The notes beneath the pieces were generated by a model. The model did no database searches, was not told the origin of the DNA, and saw only the letters and a program-made list of their open reading frames with translations. Below are positions 9,392-17,901 of a DNA stretch of 64,000 bases, piece after piece (position 1 is the first letter of the stretch; every line of letters starts with the position of its first letter). Location of the stretch: assembly GCA_963773605.1 (NCBI GenBank), contig CAVZBT010000012.1:1426001-1490000 (forward strand), in the 5' to 3' direction. Made by a program: the position numbers and the translations under genes. This DNA comes from CAVZBT01 sp963773605 (GTDB lineage: Bacteria > Acidobacteriota > UBA6911).

Positions 9392-10553
9392 CAGAGATGT
9401 CTGGGTACGTTGCGCCACGCTCCTGACGCCGTTTCAACGCCGGGCAAACGCCGCCCTGCACATTCGCGGCGGGAAAATAGCCGAGATCGTGGATAGCGAC
9501 GCCCTGCCGCCGATCGCTTTCGGCAGCCAGATCCACGAGCCGGGGGCCACCGTTGCCCCCGGGTTCATCGACCTGCACGTGCACGGCGCGAGCGGGCGCG
9601 ACCTGATGGACGGCACACTCGAAAGCCTGCAGACGGTGGCCGCGACCCTGGTCCGGTACGGGACGACGTCCTTTCTCGCCACAACCCTGAGCGCCCCGGA
9701 CGGCGACACGGAAACCGCGCTGCGGGGGTATGCCGAGCATCACACGCTCGTCGCCGAAGGCGCCCGGCCGATCGGAATCCACATGGAAGGCCCGTACCTG
9801 AACGCGCTCAGGCGCGGAACCCACAACCCGGGCTATGTCCGTCAGGCCGACCCGGCGGCCTTCCGCCGTTTCGTCGAGGTCTCGGGCGGGTGCGTGCGCA
9901 AGATCACGGTTGCCCCGGAAATGGACCCGGGCTTGGAGTTGACGCGCCAGGCGGTGGCCCTCGGGATCCGCGTGTCCATCGGACACTCGGACGCCACCGA
10001 GGCCCAGGCCCGCGCCGCCATCGATGCGGGCGCCTCCCAGGCGACCCACACCTTCAACGCCATGCGGCCGCTGCACCACCGCGAACCCGGACTGCTGGGG
10101 GCGATTTTGGCCGACGACCGGGTGTACGCCGAAGTGATCGCCGACGGGGTGCACGTGCACCCGACCGCGGTGCAGCTGGTCGTCCGGCTGAAGGGAATCG
10201 AGCGCACGCTTCTCGTCACCGACGGGCTCAGTGCGCTGGGGATGCCCGACGGGCAATACCCGCTCGGAGACAAGTTCATCCGGGTGGAAAACGGCGTCTG
10301 CCGCGACCAGGATGGGGCGCTGGCCGGCAGCACCTTGACGCTGGACCGGGCGGTGCGCAACCTGGCGGGGTGGATGAAGATGCCTGAGGACGGTGCCATC
10401 GCCGCGGCGAGCGCCGTCCCGGCGCGCGCCATGGGGATGGGGGAAACCCGCGGGATCATCGCGCCCGGCGCCGACGCAGACCTGGTGTTTCTCGATCCCC
10501 AGATGCGGGTCGTGAAGACAATGGTGGCCGGCAGGGTCGTGTTTTCCGCTTGA
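9375..10553 (+). CDS. nagA: N-acetylglucosamine-6-phosphate deacetylase
   Basis: 392 residues of the amidohydrolase superfamily. It removes acetate from GlcNAc-6-P to give glucosamine-6-P, in amino-sugar catabolism and cell-wall recycling. Seen are the metal-binding HxH in DLHVHG, the HMEGPYLN glutamate, GHSDA, the THTFNAM histidine, the catalytic Asp in VTDGLSALG, and the C-terminal barrel-return ADLVFLD. The ATG at 9375 lies inside glcF (17-base overlap, different frame), so expression is tied to the glc genes. The convergent sodium/solute symporter could bring in the sugar. No nagB or nagE is in the window. Confidence 0.92.
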   Translation: MIAQNDRDVWVRCATLLTPFQRRANAALHIRGGKIAEIVDSDALPPIAFGSQIHEPGATVAPGFIDLHVHGASGRDLMDGTLESLQTVAATLVRYGTTSFLATTLSAPDGDTETALRGYAEHHTLVAEGARPIGIHMEGPYLNALRRGTHNPGYVRQADPAAFRRFVEVSGGCVRKITVAPEMDPGLELTRQAVALGIRVSIGHSDATEAQARAAIDAGASQATHTFNAMRPLHHREPGLLGAILADDRVYAEVIADGVHVHPTAVQLVVRLKGIERTLLVTDGLSALGMPDGQYPLGDKFIRVENGVCRDQDGALAGSTLTLDRAVRNLAGWMKMPEDGAIAAASAVPARAMGMGETRGIIAPGADADLVFLDPQMRVVKTMVAGRVVFSA

Positions 10554-10569
10554 CGTCCGGGGTCCGTGC

Positions 10570-12357
10570 CTATTCCATGACGGATTTCCAGCCGCGGCGG
10601 CTGAGGTCCCAATAAATCACCCAGCCCGCAACGACGGCTATCACCAGAAACCCCACGCCCAGCACCAGCTGCCCAAAGATGATCTTCCCGATCCCGAAGA
10701 GGGTCATATAGACCATGACGCAGCCGGCCACCCAGTCCATGAAGTTGTAGGCCGCGTCGTGCCTTGGCACCACGTCGCGTGCCTCGCGCGCGATCGGCCC
10801 CCACAACGCCGCACTCGGCCGCACCCGGCGGTAAAACGCAAGCAGCGTCTCCTCCTTCTCCGGTGCCGTCAGCAGGGTGGCGAGCAGCCAGACGACCGTC
10901 GAGCAGGTCACCGTGATAATGACGATCCAGGCAAACTCCTTCGGCTTGTCGTTGCTCATCTTGAAGTAAAACTGCAGGGTGAGCGAGACGACGAACGAGG
11001 CCGCCATCGCAGCGACTTCGCTCCAGGCATTGATGCGCCACCAGAACCAGCGCAGGATGAACACGCTGCCGGTCCCGGCCCCGAGCGCAATCATGAATTT
11101 CCAGGCGTTGGCAATCGACTCCTGGTAGTAGGTGACGACGCACGAAATCAGCATGACGAAAATGGTGGCGACCTGCGACATCGTCACGTAGTGCTTCTCG
11201 CTCTTCTCCTTCGCCACGAATCTCCGGTAGAAATCATTCACCAGGTAAGAGGCTCCCCAGTTCAAGGAGGTGCCGATCGTCGACATGTAGGCCGCGGCGA
11301 AGGCCGCGATCATGACGCCCCGCAGCGCAATCGGGAAGACGTTCGGGTCGACGATCGTCTTGATGAAGCCGGACTCCTTGTCCTGGAGTTCCGGGTAGAG
11401 CACGAGCGAAGCGAGCGCCGTCAGAATCCAGGGCCAGGGACGCATCGCATAGTGGGCAATGTTGAACCACAGGGTGGCCAGGACCGAGTTCTTCTCGTCC
11501 TTGGCGCAGAAGATGCGTTGCGCGATGTAGCCGCCGCCGCCCGGCTCGGCGCCCGGGTACCAGGTCGCCCACCAGTTGATGGCGATGTAGACGAAGAAGG
11601 TGATCATCGGCATCCACGGGGAGTTGAGATCGGGGAGGAACGACAGGATCGATCCCTGCCCGCCGCTGGTCGCCTCCTTGGCGGCGTCGATGGCCATCAG
11701 TTTGTCGTGCAGGGCGCCCATGCCGCCCACCGCCTGGACGGCGTAATAGGCCAGCACGATGACCATTCCCATCTTCAGGACGAACTGGAACATATCCATC
11801 ACCAGCACGCCCCAGAGCCCCGACAGCGTCGAGATCATGGCGGTCACGAGCATGATCCCGAACACGAGCATCAGGGCCTGGATTTTGGTCACCCCGAAAA
11901 TCATCATGAGGATCTTCACCATCGCCAGGTTGACCCACCCCATGATGATGCAGTTGATCGGCAGACCGAGGTACAGGGCGCGGAACCCGCGCAGAAACGC
12001 CGCCGGCTTGCCGCCGTACCGGATTTCCGCGAACTCGACGTCGGTGATGACGCCGGCGCGGCGCCACAGGCGGGCATAGAAGAAAACGGTGAGCATGCCG
12101 CTCATCAGCATGCTCCACCACAGCCAGTTTCCGGCGATCCCGTACGCGGCGACCATGCCGGTCACAGCCAGCGGGGTGTCCGCGGCGAAGGTCGTCGCGA
12201 CCATGGACGTGCCCGCGAGCCACCAGCTGACGTTGCGTCCGCTGACGAAATAGTCTTCCGTGGAACCGGTCGCCCGTTTCCTGTAATAAAGTCCGATGCC
12301 GATGTTGAGCGCGAAGTAGGCGGCGATAGCCAGCCAGTCGATCAGGGTCAGTTGCAT
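10570..12357 (-). CDS. Sodium:solute symporter family protein
   Basis: 595 residues, highly hydrophobic with about 13-15 membrane spans; sodium-coupled uptake by the SSS/SLC5 family. Typical features are the N-terminal DYFVSGRNVSWW after helix 1, TFAADTPLAVTG, and GGGGYIAQRIFCAKDEKNS in the central loop, which matches the sugar-transporting branch. The start was taken as ATG 12357 because GGAGGACG lies just upstream; the frame stays open to 12546 without a better site. Convergent with nagA, 16 bases apart, so an amino-sugar or hexose substrate is a fair guess but not shown. Divergent from lysA across about 250 bases. Confidence 0.88.
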   Translation of the reverse strand: MQLTLIDWLAIAAYFALNIGIGLYYRKRATGSTEDYFVSGRNVSWWLAGTSMVATTFAADTPLAVTGMVAAYGIAGNWLWWSMLMSGMLTVFFYARLWRRAGVITDVEFAEIRYGGKPAAFLRGFRALYLGLPINCIIMGWVNLAMVKILMMIFGVTKIQALMLVFGIMLVTAMISTLSGLWGVLVMDMFQFVLKMGMVIVLAYYAVQAVGGMGALHDKLMAIDAAKEATSGGQGSILSFLPDLNSPWMPMITFFVYIAINWWATWYPGAEPGGGGYIAQRIFCAKDEKNSVLATLWFNIAHYAMRPWPWILTALASLVLYPELQDKESGFIKTIVDPNVFPIALRGVMIAAFAAAYMSTIGTSLNWGASYLVNDFYRRFVAKEKSEKHYVTMSQVATIFVMLISCVVTYYQESIANAWKFMIALGAGTGSVFILRWFWWRINAWSEVAAMAASFVVSLTLQFYFKMSNDKPKEFAWIVIITVTCSTVVWLLATLLTAPEKEETLLAFYRRVRPSAALWGPIAREARDVVPRHDAAYNFMDWVAGCVMVYMTLFGIGKIIFGQLVLGVGFLVIAVVAGWVIYWDLSRRGWKSVME

Positions 12358-12605
12358 GCACGTCCTCCGGGTTGCCGCGCCGTCCTCCGGCCGCGGCGGC
12401 GCCTGCGTCCTGATTGATGCCGAGATGACAATCGCGTTCCTCAATATAGCATCGGGCTGGGAAAGGCAATAAAAATGATGGTTGACCGGCCCCCCTCGGC
12501 ACCCTAAAATCCAATTTTCTGACTGCCAGGGAGCACGAATCGTCAAGCCGCAGCACCTTCACCGCCGCGCGGCCGGAGTTCCGCCGGCACCAGCGAGGTC
12601 ATCGG

Positions 12606-13856
12606 GTGCACCACTTCTGGTACAACAAGAACAAGCTCTACTGCGAAGATGTTCCCGTCGCCGAAATCGCCAGGAAAGTCGGGACTCCTTTCTACCTGTA
12701 CAGCCAATCGACGCTTGAGCGCCATTTCAAGACGTTCGATCTCGCGTTCGGGCTGCTGCCGCACCTGACCTGTTACGCGGTGAAGGCCAATTCGAACCTC
12801 GCGATCCTGAGCCTGTTCCGCAGGTTGGGCGCCGGCTTCGACATCGTCTCGGGCGGCGAGCTCCTGCGCGCCCTGCGGGCAGGGGCGGATCCACAGAAGA
12901 TCGTGTTTTCCGGCGTCGGCAAGACGGAAGACGAGATCGACCTCGCCCTCAACACCGGCATCCTGCAGTTCAACGTCGAATCCCCGGCCGAGCTGGCCAT
13001 CATCGACGCGCGCGCGGCCGCCGCGGGCAAGCCTGCGCGCATCGCGCTGCGAGTCAACCCGAACGTGGATCCGAAGACGCACCCGTACATCGCCACCGGC
13101 CTGCGCGAGCACAAATTCGGGGTGGCGATCGAGTCGGCCCCGGAACTGTACAGGAAGGCAAGCCGCTCGCCGCACCTGAAAATCACCGGGATCGGGTTCC
13201 ACATCGGCTCGCAGATTACGCGGGTGGAACCGTTCGTCGAGGCACTGAGCCGGCTGAAGGGCATGGTGACGACGCTGCGCGACGGCGGGGTGCAGATTGA
13301 GTACCTGGATCTGGGCGGTGGCCTTGGCATCACTTACAACGACGAAGTCCCGCCGCACCCGGACGACTACGGGAAGGCGGTCCTCGAACTGGTCCGGGAT
13401 ATGGGATGCACCGTGCTGCTCGAGCCCGGCCGCGTCATCGTCGGCAACGCCGGGATCCTGGTGACGAGGGTTCTACTCACCAAGAAAAACGGCGGCAAGA
13501 CGTTTGTGATCGTCGATGCGGGCATGAACGACCTGATGCGTCCCAGCCTCTACGGCTCGTACCACGCCATCCAGCCGGAAACCCTGCGCGGCCGCGGCCG
13601 CTGCAACGCAGACATCGTCGGTCCGATCTGCGAGTCCGGGGACTTCCTCGCCCGCGACCGCGACATGCCCGTGGTCAGGGCCCGGGACCTCCTCGCCATC
13701 ATGAGCTCCGGAGCCTACGGGTTTGCCCTTTCCTCGAACTACAACTCCCGCCCGCGCGTCCCGGAAGTGCTGGTCCGCGGCAAACGCATGAAGGTGATCC
13801 GCAAGCGCGAGGTTTTCAAAGACCTGGTGCGGGGCGAGGCGTTGAATCCTCTGTAG
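12606..13856 (+). CDS. lysA: Diaminopimelate decarboxylase
   Basis: 416 residues, PLP-dependent fold-type III enzyme that makes L-lysine from meso-diaminopimelate. The PLP-binding lysine is in CYAVKANSN near residue 58. Other conserved blocks are GFDIVSGGEL, GFHIGSQI, DLGGGLGI, LEPGR, the active-site CESGD and SSGAYGF. The GTG at 12606 is the first start in frame with the conserved MHHFWY opening of the family. No lysine riboswitch was recognised in the 12358-12605 gap. The next gene has its own promoter, so lysA may be monocistronic. Confidence 0.95.
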   Translation: MHHFWYNKNKLYCEDVPVAEIARKVGTPFYLYSQSTLERHFKTFDLAFGLLPHLTCYAVKANSNLAILSLFRRLGAGFDIVSGGELLRALRAGADPQKIVFSGVGKTEDEIDLALNTGILQFNVESPAELAIIDARAAAAGKPARIALRVNPNVDPKTHPYIATGLREHKFGVAIESAPELYRKASRSPHLKITGIGFHIGSQITRVEPFVEALSRLKGMVTTLRDGGVQIEYLDLGGGLGITYNDEVPPHPDDYGKAVLELVRDMGCTVLLEPGRVIVGNAGILVTRVLLTKKNGGKTFVIVDAGMNDLMRPSLYGSYHAIQPETLRGRGRCNADIVGPICESGDFLARDRDMPVVRARDLLAIMSSGAYGFALSSNYNSRPRVPEVLVRGKRMKVIRKREVFKDLVRGEALNPL

Positions 13857-13952
13857 ATCCAGTTCAGGGCCGGCTGCGCTTGTTTTCGAGTCTCGAGGGC
13901 TCAAAGGCTCCCGGTCCGAGTCTCACCGCCGACTTCGCCCGGCGCCGCGCGT

Positions 13953-13960
13953 GCTATAAT
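13953..13960 (+). promoter_or_regulatory. Extended -10 promoter (TGCTATAAT) for the proline-rich protein gene
   Basis: TG-C-TATAAT with the hexamer at 13955-13960. The hexamer-to-start spacing (11 bases to GTG 13972) is identical to that at glcD, again predicting a transcript starting about five bases before the start codon. Confidence 0.65.
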
Positions 13961-13971
13961 TCCCTGGCGAG

Positions 13972-14811
13972 GTGCCACAACAAATGGTCGATGACCTGAA
14001 ACAGCAGGCTTCCGAGCTTTACCGTGAACGCGCCGAGTCGGACGAACTGCCTACATCCGATTCGCTTTCAATGAAGAAGGTTTTTTACGTCACGATCGTG
14101 GTGGCTGCGCTGGTGCTCCTCGCCATCCAGCTGTTTGGGGGATTCAGCCGCCCGAAAGACGCCGTCGTTGCAGCCAACACGCCGCCGCCGCTCGTGAAAG
14201 AAGCGCCCACGCCGGAAATGCTCGAACCGGCTCCGCCCGCCGGCCTCGTCCAGGCGACTGCTCCGCAGTCCGCGCCCCCGCAGCAAGCCCTGCCACAGAC
14301 GGCGCAACCCAAGACGGAACCGGCGCCGGCGGCTCCTCCCCAGGTTCAGCCTGCCCCGAGTCAGACCTCCGCCCCGAGGAAAGCGGCTCCACCAGCCGCG
14401 GCGGAACGGCCGAAGGAACAAACGGGCGCGACTGGACAGCGGAGACCCGTGCTGACACGCGACACCGAGCCAGTGCCCGCCCGGCGCAAGACACCGGCGG
14501 TTTCGCCCTCCAAACCGGCGCCCGAAGTCGCGGCGCAAGCCCCGGAGCCTCCGAAATTGTCCGATATCGAGGTTGCACGCCGCGAGTTGGCCCGGGAAAT
14601 AGTGATGGAAAAGAACCCCGCGTTGACCCAGCTGGTCACGGCGACCAACAGCAAGGGCTGGAGTGCACAACCGGAAGGAACGGACGAATACCTGGTGACC
14701 TTCAATATCGTCGACGAAGGGACCGGCGCGCCCGCGCAGTATGTGTGGCGCGTCAACGTCTCCACCCGTTCGACGATGCCGTTGAGCTACTACGCCCGAA
14801 GGCTGTCCTAG
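13972..14811 (+). CDS. Proline-rich single-pass membrane protein of unknown function
   Basis: 279 residues from GTG 13972 (an ATG at 13984 is the alternative). A charged cytoplasmic N-terminus of about 30 residues is followed by one membrane helix (FYVTIVVAALVLLAIQLFGG), then about 140 residues rich in Pro, Ala and Gln. A compact C-terminal domain of about 85 residues begins ARRELAREIVMEKNPAL and ends QYVWRVNVSTRS. The shape (inner-membrane anchor, periplasm-spanning Pro-rich linker, small globular end) recalls TonB-like or envelope-spanning linkers, but no TonB motif is visible. I do not recognise the family. The GTG start is favoured by the promoter spacing. Confidence 0.6.
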   Translation: MPQQMVDDLKQQASELYRERAESDELPTSDSLSMKKVFYVTIVVAALVLLAIQLFGGFSRPKDAVVAANTPPPLVKEAPTPEMLEPAPPAGLVQATAPQSAPPQQALPQTAQPKTEPAPAAPPQVQPAPSQTSAPRKAAPPAAAERPKEQTGATGQRRPVLTRDTEPVPARRKTPAVSPSKPAPEVAAQAPEPPKLSDIEVARRELAREIVMEKNPALTQLVTATNSKGWSAQPEGTDEYLVTFNIVDEGTGAPAQYVWRVNVSTRSTMPLSYYARRLS

Positions 14812-14841
14812 CTATTGGCTGACGGCCTGAAGGAGGCGGAT

Positions 14842-15855
14842 ATGGATTCGACGGAACTCGTAGGCCGCTTTGCCGGGACCCTGGTCGGCTTCGCCGTGGG
14901 CGATGCACTCGGGATGCCAGCCCAATTTTTGACGCGCGATCAGATTTGTCGCTACTATGGCAAGCCGGTCTCCGGATTCCTCAAAGCCCACCCGGGCCAC
15001 GCGAGCGACTTCCTCAACCAAGGCTCCTACACCGACGACACGCAGATGATGCTGGCCACCGCCGAGTGCCTCATCGAGTGCGGGAAAATGGACCCTGCCC
15101 GACAGGCGGATGCGCTCCTCTCCTGGTACGCCAACACGGTCCCTCAGCGAACGCCGACGCGGGCGAACATCCGCGCCTGCAAGCACCTCGCCGCCGGACG
15201 CGGATGGACCAAGAGCGGCGTGTTCAGCAGCGGGTGCGGGGCCGCCGTGCGGATGGCCCCGATCGGCCTCTTCTTCCTGAGCCAGCCCGAAAGCCTCGTC
15301 CGCGCGGCGCTCGACGACTGCATCATCACCCACAACGAACCCAGGGCCCGCGCCGCTTCGGTGGCCGTGGCGTACCTCGTCGCGAGGCTCGTACAATCCA
15401 CCGACCGGTGCTCTCCAGGCGACCAGGTGCTAGAAATCGCCGACCGGATCGCCGGCATCGACCAGGACATGGCCGCCATGCTCCGCTGGGTCACCCAGAT
15501 CGTGCATCTCCCTGTGGAAGAAGCGCTGTTCGAAATCGGGACCAGTTCCGACGCCCTCGAGGCAATTCCCGCCGCGGTCTACTGCTTCCTCAAACACCCG
15601 CGGCAGTACCCGGCCGCGGTATTGACCGCCGTAAACGCGGGCGATGCCGCCGACTCTATCGGGGCACTGGCTGGGAGTTTCGTGGGAGCGCTGGCCGGAA
15701 TCGACGCGGTGCCGAAACAGTGGCGGGCCGAGGTCGAGAATGGGGATGTCCTGGCCGGGATCGGGGAGGACCTCGCGTCGCTCGCCGGGCAACAACACGC
15801 GCAGAGCGCCGGGGGCTTCACCAAGGGCGACCGCACCAATCCTGAATCCTGCTAA
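14842..15855 (+). CDS. ADP-ribosylglycohydrolase (DraG-like) family protein
   Basis: 337 residues; ATG 14842 follows AGGAGG. All-helical DraG/ARH fold expected to bind two metal ions and remove ADP-ribose or related groups. The N-terminal metal motif GFAVGDALGMPAQF near residue 15 and YTDDTQM near 67 are intact. The C-terminal motif reads AGDAADSIGALAGSFVGALAG, where the family normally has a DxDS/T core. The AADS here lacks the first Asp or is shifted by a residue, so catalysis may differ. Substrate unknown; many family members act on free sugars or nucleosides. It follows the proline-rich protein by 30 bases and may share its transcript. Confidence 0.8.
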   Translation: MDSTELVGRFAGTLVGFAVGDALGMPAQFLTRDQICRYYGKPVSGFLKAHPGHASDFLNQGSYTDDTQMMLATAECLIECGKMDPARQADALLSWYANTVPQRTPTRANIRACKHLAAGRGWTKSGVFSSGCGAAVRMAPIGLFFLSQPESLVRAALDDCIITHNEPRARAASVAVAYLVARLVQSTDRCSPGDQVLEIADRIAGIDQDMAAMLRWVTQIVHLPVEEALFEIGTSSDALEAIPAAVYCFLKHPRQYPAAVLTAVNAGDAADSIGALAGSFVGALAGIDAVPKQWRAEVENGDVLAGIGEDLASLAGQQHAQSAGGFTKGDRTNPESC

Positions 15856-15900
15856 TCCCGTGTAAAAGACTCCAGAGACCGCTCGACATGGATCAGGCGA

Positions 15901-15922
15901 GTGCCGCCCGCCGAAGCGGCAC
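15901..15922. terminator. Hairpin between convergent genes
   Basis: Inverted repeat GTGCCGC (15901-15907) and GCGGCAC (15916-15922) placed between the stop of the glycohydrolase gene and the stop of the DUF47 gene on the other strand. It could act for both. No T-run, so confidence is modest. Confidence 0.4.
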
Positions 15923-15924
15923 GA

Positions 15925-16542
15925 TCAGGCGTTCTTGACCATAATCGTCTCAAGCACGTTGGCGACGTCTTCGGCCTTGTCGGTCGCCATCTCGAGCGTC
16001 TCGATGATCTCCTTGCGTTTGATCACGTCGATGGGGTCCTTGACGTCCTGGAACAGGTGCCCGATCGCGGACTGAAAAAGCCGGTCGGCGTCGTTTTCCA
16101 GTCTGTTGATCTCGATGCACCGCTCGACGACGTGATCGTTATCCTGTAGCTTCGTCACCGCCGCGCGGATCTCCTGCACCTGGCTCAACAACACCGCCGC
16201 CATTTCGGGCAGTTCCCGGATCGGCTCCCGGATCTGGAACAGCACGATGCGCCCCGCCGTCGCGTCGATGAGGTCCAGGACGTCGTCGAGCACTTTGCTC
16301 AGATCGTGGATATCTTCGCGGTCGATCGGGGTGATGAAAGTCTTGTTCAGCTCGTCGATGACCTTGTGCGTCAATTCATCGCCCTTGTGCTCCAGATCCT
16401 TGATCTTGATCGCGGCGCTCTGCAGGTCCCCCGTCGGGTCCCCCAGCATCGTGCCGAGGATCTCGGCCGCCTCCAGGATATAAACCGTCATCTGGGCAAA
16501 GATCTTGAAGAACTTTTCATCCTTGGCGAAAAACTTTGCCAT
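15925..16542 (-). CDS. DUF47 / PhoU-like phosphate transport accessory protein
   Basis: 205 residues, all-helical PhoU-like family usually paired with the low-affinity phosphate permease Pit. Conserved features are the N-terminal FFKIFAQM, EHKGDELTHKVIDELNKTFITPIDREDI (first helix pair, partly quoted), LDDVLDLIDATAGR, and the C-terminal RKEIIETLEMATDKAEDVANVLE. Acidic residues of these helices bind metals in PhoU relatives. The ATG at 16542 is preceded by GGAGGACGAT. No pit gene lies on either side, so the partner must be elsewhere. A strong promoter and a 5'-UTR hairpin lie upstream (16575-16636). Confidence 0.85.
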   Translation of the reverse strand: MAKFFAKDEKFFKIFAQMTVYILEAAEILGTMLGDPTGDLQSAAIKIKDLEHKGDELTHKVIDELNKTFITPIDREDIHDLSKVLDDVLDLIDATAGRIVLFQIREPIRELPEMAAVLLSQVQEIRAAVTKLQDNDHVVERCIEINRLENDADRLFQSAIGHLFQDVKDPIDVIKRKEIIETLEMATDKAEDVANVLETIMVKNA

Positions 16543-16574
16543 ATCGTCCTCCGGGCTCAGCTGCGCGCTTATCG

Positions 16575-16604
16575 ACCGCCCTTACCCCCAAGCGGTAAAG
16601 GCGG
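16575..16604 (-). other. 5'-UTR hairpin of the DUF47 gene
   Basis: CCGCC-C-TTACC (left) pairs with GGTAA-A-GGCGG (right) across a short loop containing CCCCAAGC. It lies between the predicted start of transcription (about 16602) and the ribosome binding site, so it may affect mRNA stability or translation. Function inferred only. Confidence 0.45.
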
Positions 16605-16608
16605 CGGG

Positions 16609-16636
16609 ATTATAACACTGCGCTTCCCGGTTTCAA
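16609..16636 (-). promoter_or_regulatory. Sigma-70 promoter of the DUF47 gene
   Basis: Minus strand: -35 TTGAAA (16636-16631), 16-base spacer, -10 TATAAT (16614-16609) preceded by TGT, an extended -10. One of the best promoter matches in the window. Confidence 0.75.
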
Positions 16637-16913
16637 CGCGAACCCAGCCGCCCGTCGGTCAACACTAAGCGACTCATGGAATTCAGGTTTTCCGAGATTT
16701 TCACACAGGGTGTGGAAAAACAGGCAAAAACGGACTTTTCGACAGGGATAAACCAAGCTGTAGAAGGACTTAAAAGCTGTTTGCTTAAACCGTGTGCAAC
16801 GCCAGGCCGCGCGCCCAGGCACTCGCGGATTGGCGTTCGTACGGGTTGGTTGCCTCCCATTTGCGACAGCCTGGCAGGCACGGTCCCCCGGGGGCGGCCC
16901 AGCCACGTGTCGC
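16637..16913. other. Intergenic stretch downstream of the DnaC-like gene
   Basis: No gene seen. The part at 16685-16790 is AT-richer than its surroundings. It contains TGTGGAAAA at 16711-16719 (one mismatch from a DnaA box) next to TTTTCACAC at 16698-16706, forming an imperfect inverted repeat. The remainder is featureless. Confidence 0.45.
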
Positions 16914-17669
16914 TCACTGGCGCACGGCTTTGTTGCGGTAGTCGTCGCCCACCATCGACAGCACCCTGGTTTCGGACAAAAGTCGCACAACCAAGGACCG
17001 CGAGAGCGCATGCATGTAATTATGGGTGCGGGAGAGGCCGGCACCGGCCGGGCCCCCAAACAGTTCCCGAGACTGCAGCCGCTCGCCCGTAAAGACCGTA
17101 GTCTTTCTCGACTCGCTCCGCCCTCGCAGGAGTTCTTCGGTGATCGCGAGGCCTTCATCATCGGGAGCGGTCACGCCGAAGTTGTCCAGGAGCAGGAGGG
17201 AAACCCGGCGCAGCCGACCCCAGTCGAACCTCGCGGCGCGGCCCGTAAAGGGACCGACCAGCGAAGGAAAGTCCACAAACAGGATGTCGTCCTGAAAGCG
17301 CTGCAGCAGTTCGGTCGCGATCCCCACCGCCAGGTGCGTTTTGCCGATCCCGGGGGTGCCGACGAACAGCAACCCCCGCTCGACGGCAGGGTAACGCTCG
17401 GCGAACCGCCGCGCCTCGGCCAGCCCCCGCACCTGCGAGAAATTCTGCGGCGCAAAGCTCTCGAGGGTGCAGTGCGCATAACGCTGGGGAATCCCGACCT
17501 GCTCCTCCATCCGATCCGAGTTGAAGTGGACACGGCACGCGCAGCGGCGCGCAAAACCGGCACCCGGACCGGGGAGCAGTTCCCATCCGGTGCCGTGGCA
17601 CGTGCCGCAGTCCAGTCGCGCGGCAATCGGGGGAGCAGGGCGCCATGTGGATTTGATGTCGAGGTTCAT
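16914..17669 (-). CDS. DnaC/IstB-like helicase-loader ATPase
   Basis: 251 residues from ATG 17669. An N-terminal zinc-knuckle-like segment (CGTCHGTGWEL then CACR, residues about 17-45) is followed by an AAA+ ATPase domain with Walker A GTPGIGKTH near residue 110 and Walker B VSLLLLDNFG near 165. This is the arrangement of DnaC/DnaI-type loaders that place the replicative helicase on DNA; IstB transposition ATPases share the fold. No transposase (IstA) is nearby, and the gene is third in an operon after lexA, so a replication or repair role is more likely than an insertion sequence. Gap to the upstream small ORF is 14 bases. Confidence 0.8.
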   Translation of the reverse strand: MNLDIKSTWRPAPPIAARLDCGTCHGTGWELLPGPGAGFARRCACRVHFNSDRMEEQVGIPQRYAHCTLESFAPQNFSQVRGLAEARRFAERYPAVERGLLFVGTPGIGKTHLAVGIATELLQRFQDDILFVDFPSLVGPFTGRAARFDWGRLRRVSLLLLDNFGVTAPDDEGLAITEELLRGRSESRKTTVFTGERLQSRELFGGPAGAGLSRTHNYMHALSRSLVVRLLSETRVLSMVGDDYRNKAVRQ

Positions 17670-17683
17670 AGCGCGCCGTCCGC

Positions 17684-17887
17684 TCAGCCCACCATGGCAG
17701 CTTCCGGAAGATCCTGCCCGTAGGTTGAAGGCGGGATAAGGCCGGGGCGCCGCGCGCGCAGGCACGCCCCGAGTTTCCGGTCCATGCTGCGCTTCTCCGA
17801 AACCGCCCGGGCCAGCAGATCCCTCAGATTCCTGCTTTCGAGGTTGCGCCCCCGAATCGTTACCCTGTAGATCTGGTTCGTAACCAT
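17684..17887 (-). CDS. Small hypothetical protein between lexA and the DnaC-like gene
   Basis: 67 residues from ATG 17887, preceded by GGGGGGAACGA. Very basic (many Arg and Lys in the first 50 residues), no membrane segment, no recognised domain. The start overlaps the last codons of lexA's neighbourhood (lexA stops at 17902), and its stop is 14 bases from the next ATG, so it is translated within the same message. Could be a nucleic-acid-binding accessory to the loader; this is a guess from charge and position. Confidence 0.55.
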   Translation of the reverse strand: MVTNQIYRVTIRGRNLESRNLRDLLARAVSEKRSMDRKLGACLRARRPGLIPPSTYGQDLPEAAMVG

Positions 17888-17901
17888 TCGTTCCCCCCGT
17901 C

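Noticed and set aside
5324..12417. Very long antisense frames opposite glcD and opposite the sodium symporter (for example 10759-12417 plus)
   Set aside because: High-GC codon usage of the true gene leaves the opposite strand open; their translations are rich in Arg, Pro, Gly and His without domains.
12358..12605. Lysine riboswitch before lysA
   Set aside because: No conserved core or terminator could be recognised in the 248-base gap.
16685..16790. Possible replication origin beside the DnaC-like gene, and the perfect DnaA box at 2301-2309
   Set aside because: Only one imperfect box in the first place and a single isolated box in the second; no cluster, no dnaA gene, no unwinding element.
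16914..17669. IstB of an insertion sequence
   Set aside because: No istA, no terminal inverted repeats, and tight linkage to lexA.
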